36,604 nucleotides of DNA from the NCBI GenBank assembly GCA_027459785.1, contig DAIDGU010000015.1:1-36604 (forward strand). The letters run 5' to 3'. The translations under genes were made by a program, and so were the position numbers. Below are positions 24,036-31,837 of this stretch, piece by piece (the first letter of the stretch is position 1; every line of letters begins with the position of its first letter). The stretch is from Ktedonobacteria bacterium (GTDB lineage: Bacteria > Chloroflexota > Ktedonobacteria > Ktedonobacterales > JACDGC01). The notes under the pieces were generated by a model. That model was not told the DNA's origin and searched no databases. It was given only the letters and a program-made list of their open reading frames with translations.

Positions 24036-25610
24036 CTACAGCCCATACACGCGCGTGAACTTCTCCGTCAGATACGCGATCAGATGCGCAGGATTCAGCC
24101 CCTCGCCCGTCACGCGGCGGCAGAGGTCGTCGCCCTGATAGATGCTGCCCCAGCGGTGAATCGTATCGCGCTGCCATTCGCGGATGAAACCCGTTTCGCC
24201 TTGCGCCAGCCGCGCGTCCATGTCGGGGTGGGCCTGGCGCAGGGTGGCGGCGAACTGCGCGGCATAGCAGTTGCCCAGCGAATAGGTCGGGAAGTAGCCG
24301 AAGAGGCCGGCAGACCAATGCACGTCCTGCATCAGGCCCACGCTGTCGTTCGGTGGCGTCACGCCCAGGTAATCGTAGTACTTCTGGTTCCAGATTCCCG
24401 GTAGGTCGCGCACCGCGATCTTCCCCGCGATCAGGTCTTTTTCGATCTCGAAGCGGATGATGATGTGCAAGTTATAAGTCAGCTCGTCGGCCTCCACGCG
24501 GATCAAGCTGCCCTCGACACGGTTCAGCGCCCGCACGAAGTCCGCCAGCGGCACCTGTTTGAAAGGCGTGGGGAAGGCGTCTTGCAGGACGTGATACTGC
24601 CCCTGCCAGAACGCTGCCGACCGCCCGATGATATTTTCCCAGGTGCGCGACTGCGACTCATGGATGCCGCTGCTGGTGCCGCCACCCAGGATCGTGCGCT
24701 TGAGCGCGGGATCGATGCCCAGTTCATAGTGGGCATGGCCACACTCATGCATAACGGACATCTGGCAACTCACCACATCATGTTCATCCACGCGCGTCGT
24801 CAGGCGGTCGTCATCCGGCGAGCCGAGGCCGGTCATGAAGGGATGCGCCGCCAGGTCCAGCCGCCCGTGATCGAAGTCATAGCCAATGATCGCCAAGATT
24901 CGCCGCGAGAGCGCCATCTGCTGGTCATGCGGAAACGTCCCCTGCAAGAAGCCGTTATCCACCTGCTGCGCCGCTTGCACGCGCTTGAGCAGCGGCACCG
25001 TCGCCTGGCGTAGCTGATCGAGCGCCTGCTCGCATGTCGCCAGGTCCATCCCTGGCTCGAACGTATCGAACAGGACGGCATACGGCACTTTGGCCGCCGG
25101 ATCGAGATACTGCGCCTTCTGCCGTTGCAGATCGACGATGCGCTCCAGATCGGACGCAAAGAGACTGAAATCCTGCGCTGTGCGTGCTGCCTGCCAGTGT
25201 TCCCAGCCCACGGAGGTCGCCACGGCATAGTCACGCACGAAGTGTTCGGGCAGCTTCGTCGCCTCAGCGTGGCTGCGCCGCGCCTCGCGCACCAGCGCGC
25301 GGTCGGCGTCGCTGAAGCGTTCGGGGTGCGCCGCCAGTGCTGCTTCGGCCTTGGCTATCGCCTTGCCCAGCGCGGGCGCGGCTTTGTGGGCATGGAGCAC
25401 GGTTTCCAGCGTGGCGATCTGCTCGCCGCGCACGCCGTTCGCGCCCAGCGGCATCTGCGTCTGCTGGTCCCAATCCAGCAGCGCGCGAATGGCATCGAGA
25501 TCGGCAATCGTGCGCGTCATCTCGAACAGCGTGCGCAACGTCGCCGTCTTGAGATTGAACGCGATCGCCGGTGTGGCTTTGGTTGCCTTGGTGGGCGTTA
25601 TCGTCGCCAT
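24036..25610 (-). CDS. M32 family carboxypeptidase (carboxypeptidase Taq)
   Basis: A cytosolic zinc carboxypeptidase of 524 residues, close to the ~500 usual for the family, that removes C-terminal residues from peptides. Zinc site HECGH at 288-292 (SVMHECGHAHYELG), followed by HESQSRTWENIIGRS (His317-Glu318) with the third ligand. Other M32 landmarks are DWDQQTQMPLGANGVRGEQIATLE near the N-terminus, DVHWSAGLFGYFPTYSLGN, and YCAAQF-like YAAQFAATLRQ. ATG 25610 is preceded by GAGG 9 nt upstream. It is divergent from rsfS. Together with oligoendopeptidase F and the secreted S53 protease it suggests a peptide-based diet. Confidence 0.95.
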   Translation of the reverse strand: MATITPTKATKATPAIAFNLKTATLRTLFEMTRTIADLDAIRALLDWDQQTQMPLGANGVRGEQIATLETVLHAHKAAPALGKAIAKAEAALAAHPERFSDADRALVREARRSHAEATKLPEHFVRDYAVATSVGWEHWQAARTAQDFSLFASDLERIVDLQRQKAQYLDPAAKVPYAVLFDTFEPGMDLATCEQALDQLRQATVPLLKRVQAAQQVDNGFLQGTFPHDQQMALSRRILAIIGYDFDHGRLDLAAHPFMTGLGSPDDDRLTTRVDEHDVVSCQMSVMHECGHAHYELGIDPALKRTILGGGTSSGIHESQSRTWENIIGRSAAFWQGQYHVLQDAFPTPFKQVPLADFVRALNRVEGSLIRVEADELTYNLHIIIRFEIEKDLIAGKIAVRDLPGIWNQKYYDYLGVTPPNDSVGLMQDVHWSAGLFGYFPTYSLGNCYAAQFAATLRQAHPDMDARLAQGETGFIREWQRDTIHRWGSIYQGDDLCRRVTGEGLNPAHLIAYLTEKFTRVYGL

Positions 25611-25766
25611 TGTTTATTGCCTCATTTCAGATGGATGATGGTGGTTGGGGGGCAACAGCTTCCACGCGCGGCAAAGGTCACGGCCCGAATGGCCCACCGC
25701 TGTGTGATAAGCGTCCCAAATATCGTACAACGTAGAGAGGAACTCTCGCATAGGCCGCCGTACCTG

Positions 25767-25775
25767 TGCTATACT
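25767..25775 (+). promoter_or_regulatory. Extended -10 promoter element for rsfS
   Basis: TGCTATACT: TG one base before TATACT (5/6 to consensus), 63 nt upstream of the apparent CTG start. No convincing -35 is seen, as is common with extended -10 promoters. Confidence 0.4.
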
Positions 25776-25837
25776 GAATCAGCAGAGGATCACATCCGCC
25801 CAGAAGGCAACAGCGTAAAGGTATAGGAGGCTAGCCA

Positions 25838-26182
25838 CTGGAAATCCTGGAGAGCGCGCGCCGGGCTGTAGACGCTGCCGTCGATAAGAAAGCGTCGCAT
25901 ATCGTCTTGCTCGACATACGCGAGATCTCGACCATCGCCGATTATTTCATCATCTGCACGGGCAACAATCCGCGCCAGATCAACGCGGTCGGTGATGCGA
26001 TGGATGAGGTGCTTGGCAAAGACGGCCTCCATCTGCTGCACCGCGAGGGCAACCCGGATTCTGGCTGGGTGCTGCTCGACTTCGGCGATATCATCTGTCA
26101 CATCTTTGGTCCGATGGAACGCGACTATTACCAACTCGAACGCCTGTGGGCCGCCGCGCCACGGTTACTCTATGTGGAATGA
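25838..26182 (+). CDS. rsfS: Ribosomal silencing factor RsfS, apparent CTG start
   Basis: RsfS binds ribosomal protein uL14 and blocks joining of the 30S and 50S subunits when nutrients are low. The family core is clear: DKKASHIVLLDIREISTIAD, YFIICTGNNPRQINAVGDAM, then SGWVLLDFGDIICHIF and REYYxLExLW-type RDYYQLERLW. In the N-terminal part, EILESARRAVDAAVDKKASHIV, the frame is bounded upstream by TAG at 25832 and contains no ATG, GTG or TTG before 25907. That TTG would delete half of the first helix and strand. CTG at 25838 has GGAGG exactly 7 nt upstream and gives 114 residues, the normal length. The usual neighbour nadD is absent. Confidence 0.9.
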   Translation: MEILESARRAVDAAVDKKASHIVLLDIREISTIADYFIICTGNNPRQINAVGDAMDEVLGKDGLHLLHREGNPDSGWVLLDFGDIICHIFGPMERDYYQLERLWAAAPRLLYVE

Positions 26183-26251
26183 CCGCGCCCAACCGGCAGC
26201 CAGCACGCGAAGAACCACGCACACAACAACAAAAAATCGAGGTAGCGCGCG

Positions 26252-26440
26252 ATGACAACGATGTTCCGCAACCGCTTATTCCTGCAAGGCATCCTTTTCG
26301 GCGGCCTGATGGGCCTGATCACCGGCACGCTGCTGGCCTTCCAGGTGGGCAATGACCGTGTGGAAAGCGCCCAGCGTCATGTCGTCGGCTGGGTGCGCCG
26401 CGATAAGGTCGGTATTGATTACAAGCATATCTATCAATAG
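26252..26440 (+). CDS. Small single-span membrane protein, unknown function
   Basis: A 62-residue protein not recognised as a named family. Residues 8-31 (RLFLQGILFGGLMGLITGTLLAF) form one Gly-rich membrane span. A basic, polar tail follows (RVESAQRHVVGWVRRDKVGI), probably cytoplasmic or facing the membrane surface. ATG 26252 has GAGG 8-9 nt upstream. It lies 69 bp after rsfS in the same direction and may be co-transcribed with it. The Gly-zipper-like span resembles YtxH-type small proteins, but that is weak. Confidence 0.65.
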   Translation: MTTMFRNRLFLQGILFGGLMGLITGTLLAFQVGNDRVESAQRHVVGWVRRDKVGIDYKHIYQ

Positions 26441-26449
26441 CACGCGCGT

Positions 26450-26557
26450 CTAACTGACCCGTTCGCGCCAGAAGTTGAGCGCCAACATCAGTGCGATCAC
26501 GCCCAAGATCGTACCTTCCACGGGGCTAAGCCGGATCTGTCTGCGTCGTGTCGCCAT
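26450..26557 (-). CDS. 35-residue single-span membrane microprotein overlapping the marR end
   Basis: The frame from ATG 26557 reads MATRRRQIRLSPVEGTILGV, then IALMLALNFWRERVS, then TAG. A basic N-terminus, one hydrophobic span and a basic tail make an N-in membrane peptide. GGAGG lies 6 nt before the ATG, one of the better ribosome sites in this region. It begins inside the last 32 bases of the MarR-type gene (26526-26557) in another frame, which suggests translational coupling. Such a good SD, start, span and stop are unlikely by chance, but no homologue is known to me. It converges with the 62-residue gene, 9 bp apart. Confidence 0.55.
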   Translation of the reverse strand: MATRRRQIRLSPVEGTILGVIALMLALNFWRERVS

Positions 26558-26975
26558 GATCGCCTCCCACATGCGCCGCGTCTTCCGCCAGGATCACCGT
26601 CAGATCCTCGCGGAGCCGGCGTAATTCGTCACGATGTTGTGTGGTGAGCTTGCTCAGCTTGTGCGCGCCCTCAGGCGTCAGCCGCACCTGCACCACGCGC
26701 CGGTCGTCGGGGTCCGGCGCACGCACCACCAGGCCCAGGCTCTCCGCGCGGTCCACCAATTGCACGATGGCGTTATGATGCAATTGCAGCGCCTCAGCCA
26801 ATTGCGTGATCGTCGCCCAATCGCGCCCCGGCATGCCCTTGATCGCCAGCAACATCTGGTGTTGCTGGGGAGTCAACCCCTCGCCCCGCGCCGCCACCTC
26901 GCTGAAGCGCAAGAAGTGGCGCAACGCGCGCCGAAAGCGTGCCAGGCGTTCATATTCCGCTTTGCTGATGCTCAT
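26526..26975 (-). CDS. MarR family transcriptional regulator
   Basis: A 149-residue winged-helix protein with the MarR layout: N-terminal dimerisation helix (YERLARFRRALRHFLRFSEVAA), LTPQQHQMLLAI, helix-turn-helix TITQLAEALQLHHNAIVQLVDR, the wing LVVRAPDPDDRRVVQVRLTPEG (the DxRxxxxxLT pattern), and a C-terminal dimerisation helix. It probably represses a nearby or unlinked gene and responds to a small aromatic or stress signal. The ATG at 26975 has only a weak upstream site (AAAGCTGG). It lies 82 bp after the GT4 gene in the same direction. A microprotein gene starts within its 3' end. The target is not evident; no matching palindrome stands out upstream. Confidence 0.9.
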   Translation of the reverse strand: MSISKAEYERLARFRRALRHFLRFSEVAARGEGLTPQQHQMLLAIKGMPGRDWATITQLAEALQLHHNAIVQLVDRAESLGLVVRAPDPDDRRVVQVRLTPEGAHKLSKLTTQHRDELRRLREDLTVILAEDAAHVGGDHGDTTQTDPA

Positions 26976-27057
26976 CCAGCTTTACCTATACGCGCCATCT
27001 GGCGCATGCGTGCTGCTGATAGCATACCACGCGGACACGCCCAATGGACCGCTTCGG

Positions 27058-28197
27058 CTAAGCGACCTGAGCATAGACGCCCAGCGTGCGCGCCGCTGTC
27101 GCTTCCCAGGTGAAGCGCGCCGCGCGCACGCGCCCCGCCGCCACCAGGCGATGGCGCAACGCGCTGTCGGTGATGACGGCGTGCAGCGCCTGCGCGATGG
27201 CCGGCGGATCGCCCGCTGGCACGCAGAGTGCCGCATCGCCCGCCACTTCGGGCAGCGCCCCACCGTCGCTCACCACCACCGGCGCACCGCAGCGCATCGC
27301 TTCCAGCACCGGCAGCCCAAAACCTTCCGTATAGGAAACTTGGGCCACGACGTTCGCCAGGGTATAGAGCGCCGCCAGGTCTGCGTCGTTGGGCGAATCG
27401 ACGATGCGGACCGCGTCGCCCAGTGCCAGTTCGGCAATGGTGGCGGCGATGGGCGCATCGCGCCAGCCGTGCCGCCCGGCGATGACCAACTGGCGCGGCC
27501 CGCCGGGCATGCGTCGCGCCAGCGCGAAGGCGCGGATGAGGTTGGGATAGTTCTTGCGCGGCTCCCGCGTCCCCACGGCCAGCACGAAGGGCGCGGTCAG
27601 TCCCAGCCGGGCCACCAGATCGCGTTTGCGCGCCAGATCGGTACAGGGCGCGAAGGCCGCGCTCACTCCCAGCGGAATCGCCACCACCCGCGTCGGCATA
27701 AGGTCCGGCAGCCAGCGCAGCAGCACGCCGCGTGTATGCTCCGAGACGGTGATAATCATATCCGCCGCCCGTGCCGTCCGTGGCACCGTGCGCCGCAGGT
27801 ACGCCGCCAGCGTCGGCGTGGCGCACTGCGGGTGCGTCAGAAAGGCCAGATCGTGGATCGTCACCACACGCCGCATGCGCGTCGGCGGCAAGGTGAAGTC
27901 CAGCGCGTGGAAGATCTGGGCCGGCCCCGTCAGCAATTCCGCCGGCAGGGGCAGCCGCAGCCGTTGCCACACGCGCGTCAGGCAGCGTTCGCCCACCGGC
28001 ACCACGCGCAGGTCCACGTTGCGCACCAGCGGCAACGCCGCCACCACCGGATTGCCCGGCTCGATCTCCTGCGCGGAAAACAACGTGTAGCGATTCGCGT
28101 GATCCGCCCGCGCCAGCGCCGCGATGAGTTCCCGCGCGTACCGGCCAATCCCCGCCGCTTGGACCACCGCCGGCGTATAATCAATCGCGATCTGCAT
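27058..28197 (-). CDS. GT4 family glycosyltransferase
   Basis: A 379-residue GT-B enzyme that probably transfers a sugar from a nucleotide sugar to a polysaccharide or lipid precursor. The N-domain is IAIDYTPAVVQAAGIGRYAR and VTIHDLAFLTHPQ. The C-domain has VSEHTRGV, FVLAVGTREPRKNYPNLIRAF, YTEGFGLPVLEAM (EX7E) and RCGAPVVVSDGGALPEVAGD. This is the mannosyl/rhamnosyl-type subset (WbpY/MtfB-like), different from the PimA-like enzyme at 19.3 kb. ATG 28197 has GAGGG 9 nt upstream; 30 more codons are open upstream without a better start. It is transcribed divergently from the histidine kinase. The acceptor cannot be told from sequence alone. Confidence 0.9.
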   Translation of the reverse strand: MQIAIDYTPAVVQAAGIGRYARELIAALARADHANRYTLFSAQEIEPGNPVVAALPLVRNVDLRVVPVGERCLTRVWQRLRLPLPAELLTGPAQIFHALDFTLPPTRMRRVVTIHDLAFLTHPQCATPTLAAYLRRTVPRTARAADMIITVSEHTRGVLLRWLPDLMPTRVVAIPLGVSAAFAPCTDLARKRDLVARLGLTAPFVLAVGTREPRKNYPNLIRAFALARRMPGGPRQLVIAGRHGWRDAPIAATIAELALGDAVRIVDSPNDADLAALYTLANVVAQVSYTEGFGLPVLEAMRCGAPVVVSDGGALPEVAGDAALCVPAGDPPAIAQALHAVITDSALRHRLVAAGRVRAARFTWEATAARTLGVYAQVA

Positions 28198-28625
28198 GCC
28201 GACCGTCCCTCGCTTGCTATATCGCATTCCTGTGTATCTTACCCTTTCAGCATACGGCAGCCGCCAAATGGCCCCGCCAAGGCGCATATTCCAACACGGC
28301 CTGTCATGTCACCTGCACACCGGCATCATCAGCAACAATGCGAACGTACACACCGGCTGGTTCATCCCACCTAAACTCAGCTTAGCAGCGCAACACAAGC
28401 AGTGCCAACCATACATTCGTCTGGTCATCCTCCACATGGGCTAGGAACACCAGCAAAAGATGTGACCAAGTTCAGCAAGGTGTGGTACAACGATGGAATA
28501 GGTTTTGTACCCCTTTTTGTTCGGCTGCGATCGGCAACAACCGGAGCAACTTCGCCAAACAGTGCAGGTTCAACTTGCTTCCCAGTTGCAAAAGACGCTC
28601 AGCCTGGTATCGTTGGGGGATCGTC
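28198..28625 (+). other. 428-bp divergent gap between GT4 and histidine kinase
   Basis: This gap should hold both promoters, but no convincing -35/-10 pair was found. The kinase frame is open back to 28482 and a second frame from 28505 gives a helix-like stretch (EQLRQTVQVQLASQLQKTLS). Neither has a ribosome site or a recognisable domain. Base composition is less GC-rich than the flanking genes. Confidence 0.3.
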
Positions 28626-30122
28626 ATGAGTACCAAGCGGAAACGGACTATCGCACCGCCCCTGGTCGCCAGCGCGCCCAGCGAAGGTGTTTGCCTGGTT
28701 TGTCTGCTGCACGTGGCGGATGGCACGATCACTGCCGTGCGCGCCGCCGTCGGTGTCTCAGAAAGCGCGGCACCCGGCCAGCCGCTGGCCGCCGTCTTCC
28801 CCGCCGCCGCGCCGCGCCTGCTGTTGATGGCAGAACGCGCCGCCCGCACCGGCAAGACCATCACCCTGGCCCTGCCGCTGCACGCCGGCACCGCGCCCCT
28901 CGCACGCTGCACCTGCACGCCGCTGCCCTCCGACAGTGCTTCCCCCCCCCACGTGCTGCTGACCATCGAACCGCAACCGGCGGATATGCCACTGGCGCAT
29001 CCCCACGTGTATTCTTCAGAGATGAATACCATCCTGGAAGCCGTGGCAGATGGCATCGTCATTTACGATCTCGACGGCGAACCACTCTATTATAATCCCG
29101 CCGCCTTGCAGCTTTTGGGCTGGACGCAAGCGGGGATCGATCCGCGCACGCTCACCTATCAAGAGCGGCGGGCCATCTATCGCCTCGAAAGCATGCAAGG
29201 CGTGCCGATGGAGGAAAGCAGCACGGCGGTGGAAGTCGCGCACGTCCAGCAACTGGCCACTCAGGAGTGGCGACTGCATCGCCCCGATGGCTCCGCTGTG
29301 CTGCTCAGCATCCACCCCGCGCCGATCCGCGATCCCCTGACCGACGAGGTGATCGGGGCCGTCCACGTGCTGCGCGATGTCACCGTTTGGCGGCAAAACG
29401 ACGCCATCAAAGATGAATTCATGAGCATTGCCAGCCACGAGTTGCGCGCCCCCCTGCAACCCTTGCTGCTGGCCAGCCGCTTCGTGCAACGCTGGATCGA
29501 CCGCCCGGAGCGCAAGGCGGAGTTGCACGACCTGGCCGAGGAGATCGTGCTGCAAGCGAAGCGCATGAGCCGGCTGGTGCTGGACATGCTGGATATGACG
29601 CGCATTCATGCCGGGCGCTTCGCCGTGCAGGCGGTCCCGTGCGACCTGGCGAAGATCGTGCGCAATGTCGCCGACGAGCAACACACGATCAGCCAGCGCG
29701 ACATCTGCGTCAGTGGCAGCGAGCAGCCCATCCCGATCCTGGGGGAAAGCGAGCGGCTATGGCAGGCGCTGACCAATATCATCCAGAACGCGATCAAATA
29801 TTCCATCGCGCCCGCGCCCGTGGTGGTGGCGATGACGACGCACCGGGAGGATGGCCGTGCCTGGGCGCGCGTGGCCGTGACGGATCGCGGCTGCGGCATT
29901 CCCGCTGAGCATCTGCCGCGCCTCTTCGAGCGCTTCTATCGCGCCTCCGTCAGCTATCAGGTTGCGCCCCAGCAACAAGACGGCCTGGGCCTGGGCCTGT
30001 TCATCGCGCATGCCATCATCGACGCGCACGGCGGGCGGCTGAGGGCGACATCCGAACTGAACGTGGGCAGCACCTTCACCATCGACCTGCCGCTGGTTGA
30101 GGAACAGGCGGCAGGTGATTGA
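28626..30122 (+). CDS. PAS-domain sensor histidine kinase
   Basis: A 498-residue, probably cytoplasmic sensor kinase; no membrane span is evident. An N-terminal PAS-like region (about 18-120) of low similarity is followed by a clear PAS domain (about 140-250; MNTILEAVADGIVIYDLDGE, YYNPAALQLLGW, with PAC-like GAVHVLRDVT). HisKA carries the phospho-acceptor His271 in SIASHELRAPLQPL. HATPase_c shows N box NIIQNAIKYS, G1 TDRGCGIPAEHLPRLFERFY, and G2 GLGLGLFIAHAIIDAHGG. ATG 28626 has GGGGG 6 nt upstream. No response regulator is adjacent, so the partner is unlinked. The gene ends at a tandem-repeat gap and converges on the MFS gene. Confidence 0.92.
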   Translation: MSTKRKRTIAPPLVASAPSEGVCLVCLLHVADGTITAVRAAVGVSESAAPGQPLAAVFPAAAPRLLLMAERAARTGKTITLALPLHAGTAPLARCTCTPLPSDSASPPHVLLTIEPQPADMPLAHPHVYSSEMNTILEAVADGIVIYDLDGEPLYYNPAALQLLGWTQAGIDPRTLTYQERRAIYRLESMQGVPMEESSTAVEVAHVQQLATQEWRLHRPDGSAVLLSIHPAPIRDPLTDEVIGAVHVLRDVTVWRQNDAIKDEFMSIASHELRAPLQPLLLASRFVQRWIDRPERKAELHDLAEEIVLQAKRMSRLVLDMLDMTRIHAGRFAVQAVPCDLAKIVRNVADEQHTISQRDICVSGSEQPIPILGESERLWQALTNIIQNAIKYSIAPAPVVVAMTTHREDGRAWARVAVTDRGCGIPAEHLPRLFERFYRASVSYQVAPQQQDGLGLGLFIAHAIIDAHGGRLRATSELNVGSTFTIDLPLVEEQAAGD

Positions 30123-30134
30123 AACCGCGTCGTG

Positions 30135-30300
30135 GGACGGCGGGCGGTTGGGCGACGGCGGGCGGTTGGGCGACGGCGGGCGGAGACGGCGGGCGGAGAC
30201 GGCGGGCGGAGACGGCGGGCGGAGACGGCGGGCGGTTGAAACCGCGCCTAGGGGCGTTCCGCCACGAAGTCCACCGACGTGGACTAGAAGTAGGCGAGCA
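30135..30300. repeat. Short tandem repeats plus CGGGCGGTTGAAACCGCG element, copy 2
   Basis: Two copies of the 18-mer ACGGCGGGCGGTTGGGCG (30137-30172) are followed by four copies of the 13-mer ACGGCGGGCGGAG (30173-30224). Then comes the dispersed element GGCGGGCGGTTGAAACCGCG (from 30227), with AGTCCAC (30268-30274), loop CGAC and GTGGACT (30279-30285). It fills the convergent gap between the histidine kinase and the MFS gene; no gene is present. Confidence 0.85.
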
Positions 30301-30304
30301 GCCG

Positions 30305-31735
30305 CTACTCCATTGGGACTAGGTTGGCGGGCAGGGGAGCGGGGGCATCTGCCGGCGCTGCCACGGTGTCCGTTGGTGTCGGTTCGTCCACCGGCGCGGG
30401 ATCGCGCCAGCCGAGGCGCACGACGGTATAGAGCGACCCCAGGACGATCAGGATCCCACCGCCGCCCAGGACCGTATCGAACGTGGTGAAGGTGATGCCG
30501 AACACCGTTTGCTGGAAACCGGCCAGCACTGTGCCGGCCAGATAACCAGCGACGACGGTGCCGAGCAGCGACACCAGCCCGACGGTCGGATTGATCGTCG
30601 CCATCACGCGGCCCATGAAGGCGCGCGGCGTCACGCGCATGATCAGCGGCCCAACGGCGACGTTGAGCGCGGCCTGGAAGATACCCACAACCGCCATTAG
30701 CACCGCTGCCGGCACGAAGTTGGTCATGCGCGTATAGACCAGCATCAGGCAACTGAGGATGAACATGCTCAGGCTCAACGTGCGCGCCAGGCCGATGCGC
30801 TCGGCCAGCGCCGCCGCCAGCAGCGCGCCGACGATCGAGCCGAGGCCCATGCCCGCCGACAAGAAGCCATAGAGCGCCACGGATGTGTGCAGGTTGTGCA
30901 GTACGAAGAAAATATCCAGCGCATTGAAGGCGCTCGCGCCGAACATCACGATGGCGACGGAGATGATCAGCGCACTGATCGTGCGGTTGCGGAAGGCGAA
31001 GCCCAGTCCAGCGAAGAATTCGCGCAGAAAGTTCGGTGACTGGCCGGCGACTTGGCTGGTCGCCGCCTGGGGCGCGCGCACCCACAGCACCAGCAAGAAC
31101 GACGCGGCGAACGAGAGCGCATTGATGCTGATGGCCCACTGCGCGCCCGTCGCCAGGTAGAGCAGCGGCGCGAGCGGCGGCGCAATGACCAGCGCCAGCA
31201 TCTGCACCGCCTGGCTGATGCCCGTCGCCTGGGCGCGATATGGTTCAGCGACGACATCGCGGATGAGGGCCATGCGGGCGGGGCCGAAGAATTGCGAGCA
31301 AATGGCGCTCAGGAAGACGACGGCATAGAGGATGCCCAGTTGGCCCGCCAGGGGGATGCGCCCATCCGGCAGAAACGGCAGGAAGGTGAGCGGGACGACG
31401 TTCGTCGCCAACACCAGCAGGCCGATGAGCAGCGCGCGGAGCGCGTCCATCACCAACATCGTGCGGCGCTTATCCCAGCGATCAACGAAGACGCCGGCGA
31501 TGGGGCCAAAGACGAAGGTGGGGACGGCGACGGCCAGTAACACGCCGCTCACCGCCAGCGGCGCCCACGCCTGGTGCGCCGCCAGGCTCACCGTCACCCA
31601 TACCGTCAGCGTGAAATCGAAGATGAAATCGCCGAAGACCGAGAGCGCCCCACCGGTCCACAGCAACGCGAAGTCACGATTGATGAGCAAGCCGGGCTTC
31701 GGGGCCGAAGTGGCCGTGGTTGTGCTAGAATGCAT
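30305..31735 (-). CDS. MFS transporter (probable drug/multidrug exporter)
   Basis: A 476-residue inner-membrane protein with about 12 spans. It begins LLINRDFALLWTGGALSVFGDF, typical of the MFS_3/enterobactin-exporter-like group. The A-like motif VFVDRWDKRRTMLVMDALRA (between spans 2 and 3) and the repeat GALLAAALAERIGLARTLSL fit MFS. After the last span a Pro/Thr/Ala tail follows. ATG 31735 is preceded by GGAGGAG 5 nt upstream; the open frame further upstream is discarded. It lies 102 bp downstream of an ArsR-like regulator gene in the same direction, so regulator and exporter probably form one unit with ligand-controlled expression. The substrate is unknown. Confidence 0.92.
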   Translation of the reverse strand: MHSSTTTATSAPKPGLLINRDFALLWTGGALSVFGDFIFDFTLTVWVTVSLAAHQAWAPLAVSGVLLAVAVPTFVFGPIAGVFVDRWDKRRTMLVMDALRALLIGLLVLATNVVPLTFLPFLPDGRIPLAGQLGILYAVVFLSAICSQFFGPARMALIRDVVAEPYRAQATGISQAVQMLALVIAPPLAPLLYLATGAQWAISINALSFAASFLLVLWVRAPQAATSQVAGQSPNFLREFFAGLGFAFRNRTISALIISVAIVMFGASAFNALDIFFVLHNLHTSVALYGFLSAGMGLGSIVGALLAAALAERIGLARTLSLSMFILSCLMLVYTRMTNFVPAAVLMAVVGIFQAALNVAVGPLIMRVTPRAFMGRVMATINPTVGLVSLLGTVVAGYLAGTVLAGFQQTVFGITFTTFDTVLGGGGILIVLGSLYTVVRLGWRDPAPVDEPTPTDTVAAPADAPAPLPANLVPME

Positions 31736-31837
31736 GATGACTCCTCCATGTTCGTACTGTTGATCACATGTCGAATAGCCAGGGGTCGCGGGTGCGCTGC
31801 CGTGTACCAGACGACAGCACACCATTTTTTGTGCGCG

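Noticed and set aside
28482..28625. N-terminal extension of the histidine kinase from 28482
   Set aside because: The ATG at 28626 has a good ribosome site, and the upstream residues are Cys/Arg-rich with no domain.
29757..31139. 460-codon minus-strand frame spanning the kinase end, repeat gap and MFS gene
   Set aside because: It overlaps two well-supported genes in the wrong frame and reads through tandem repeats.
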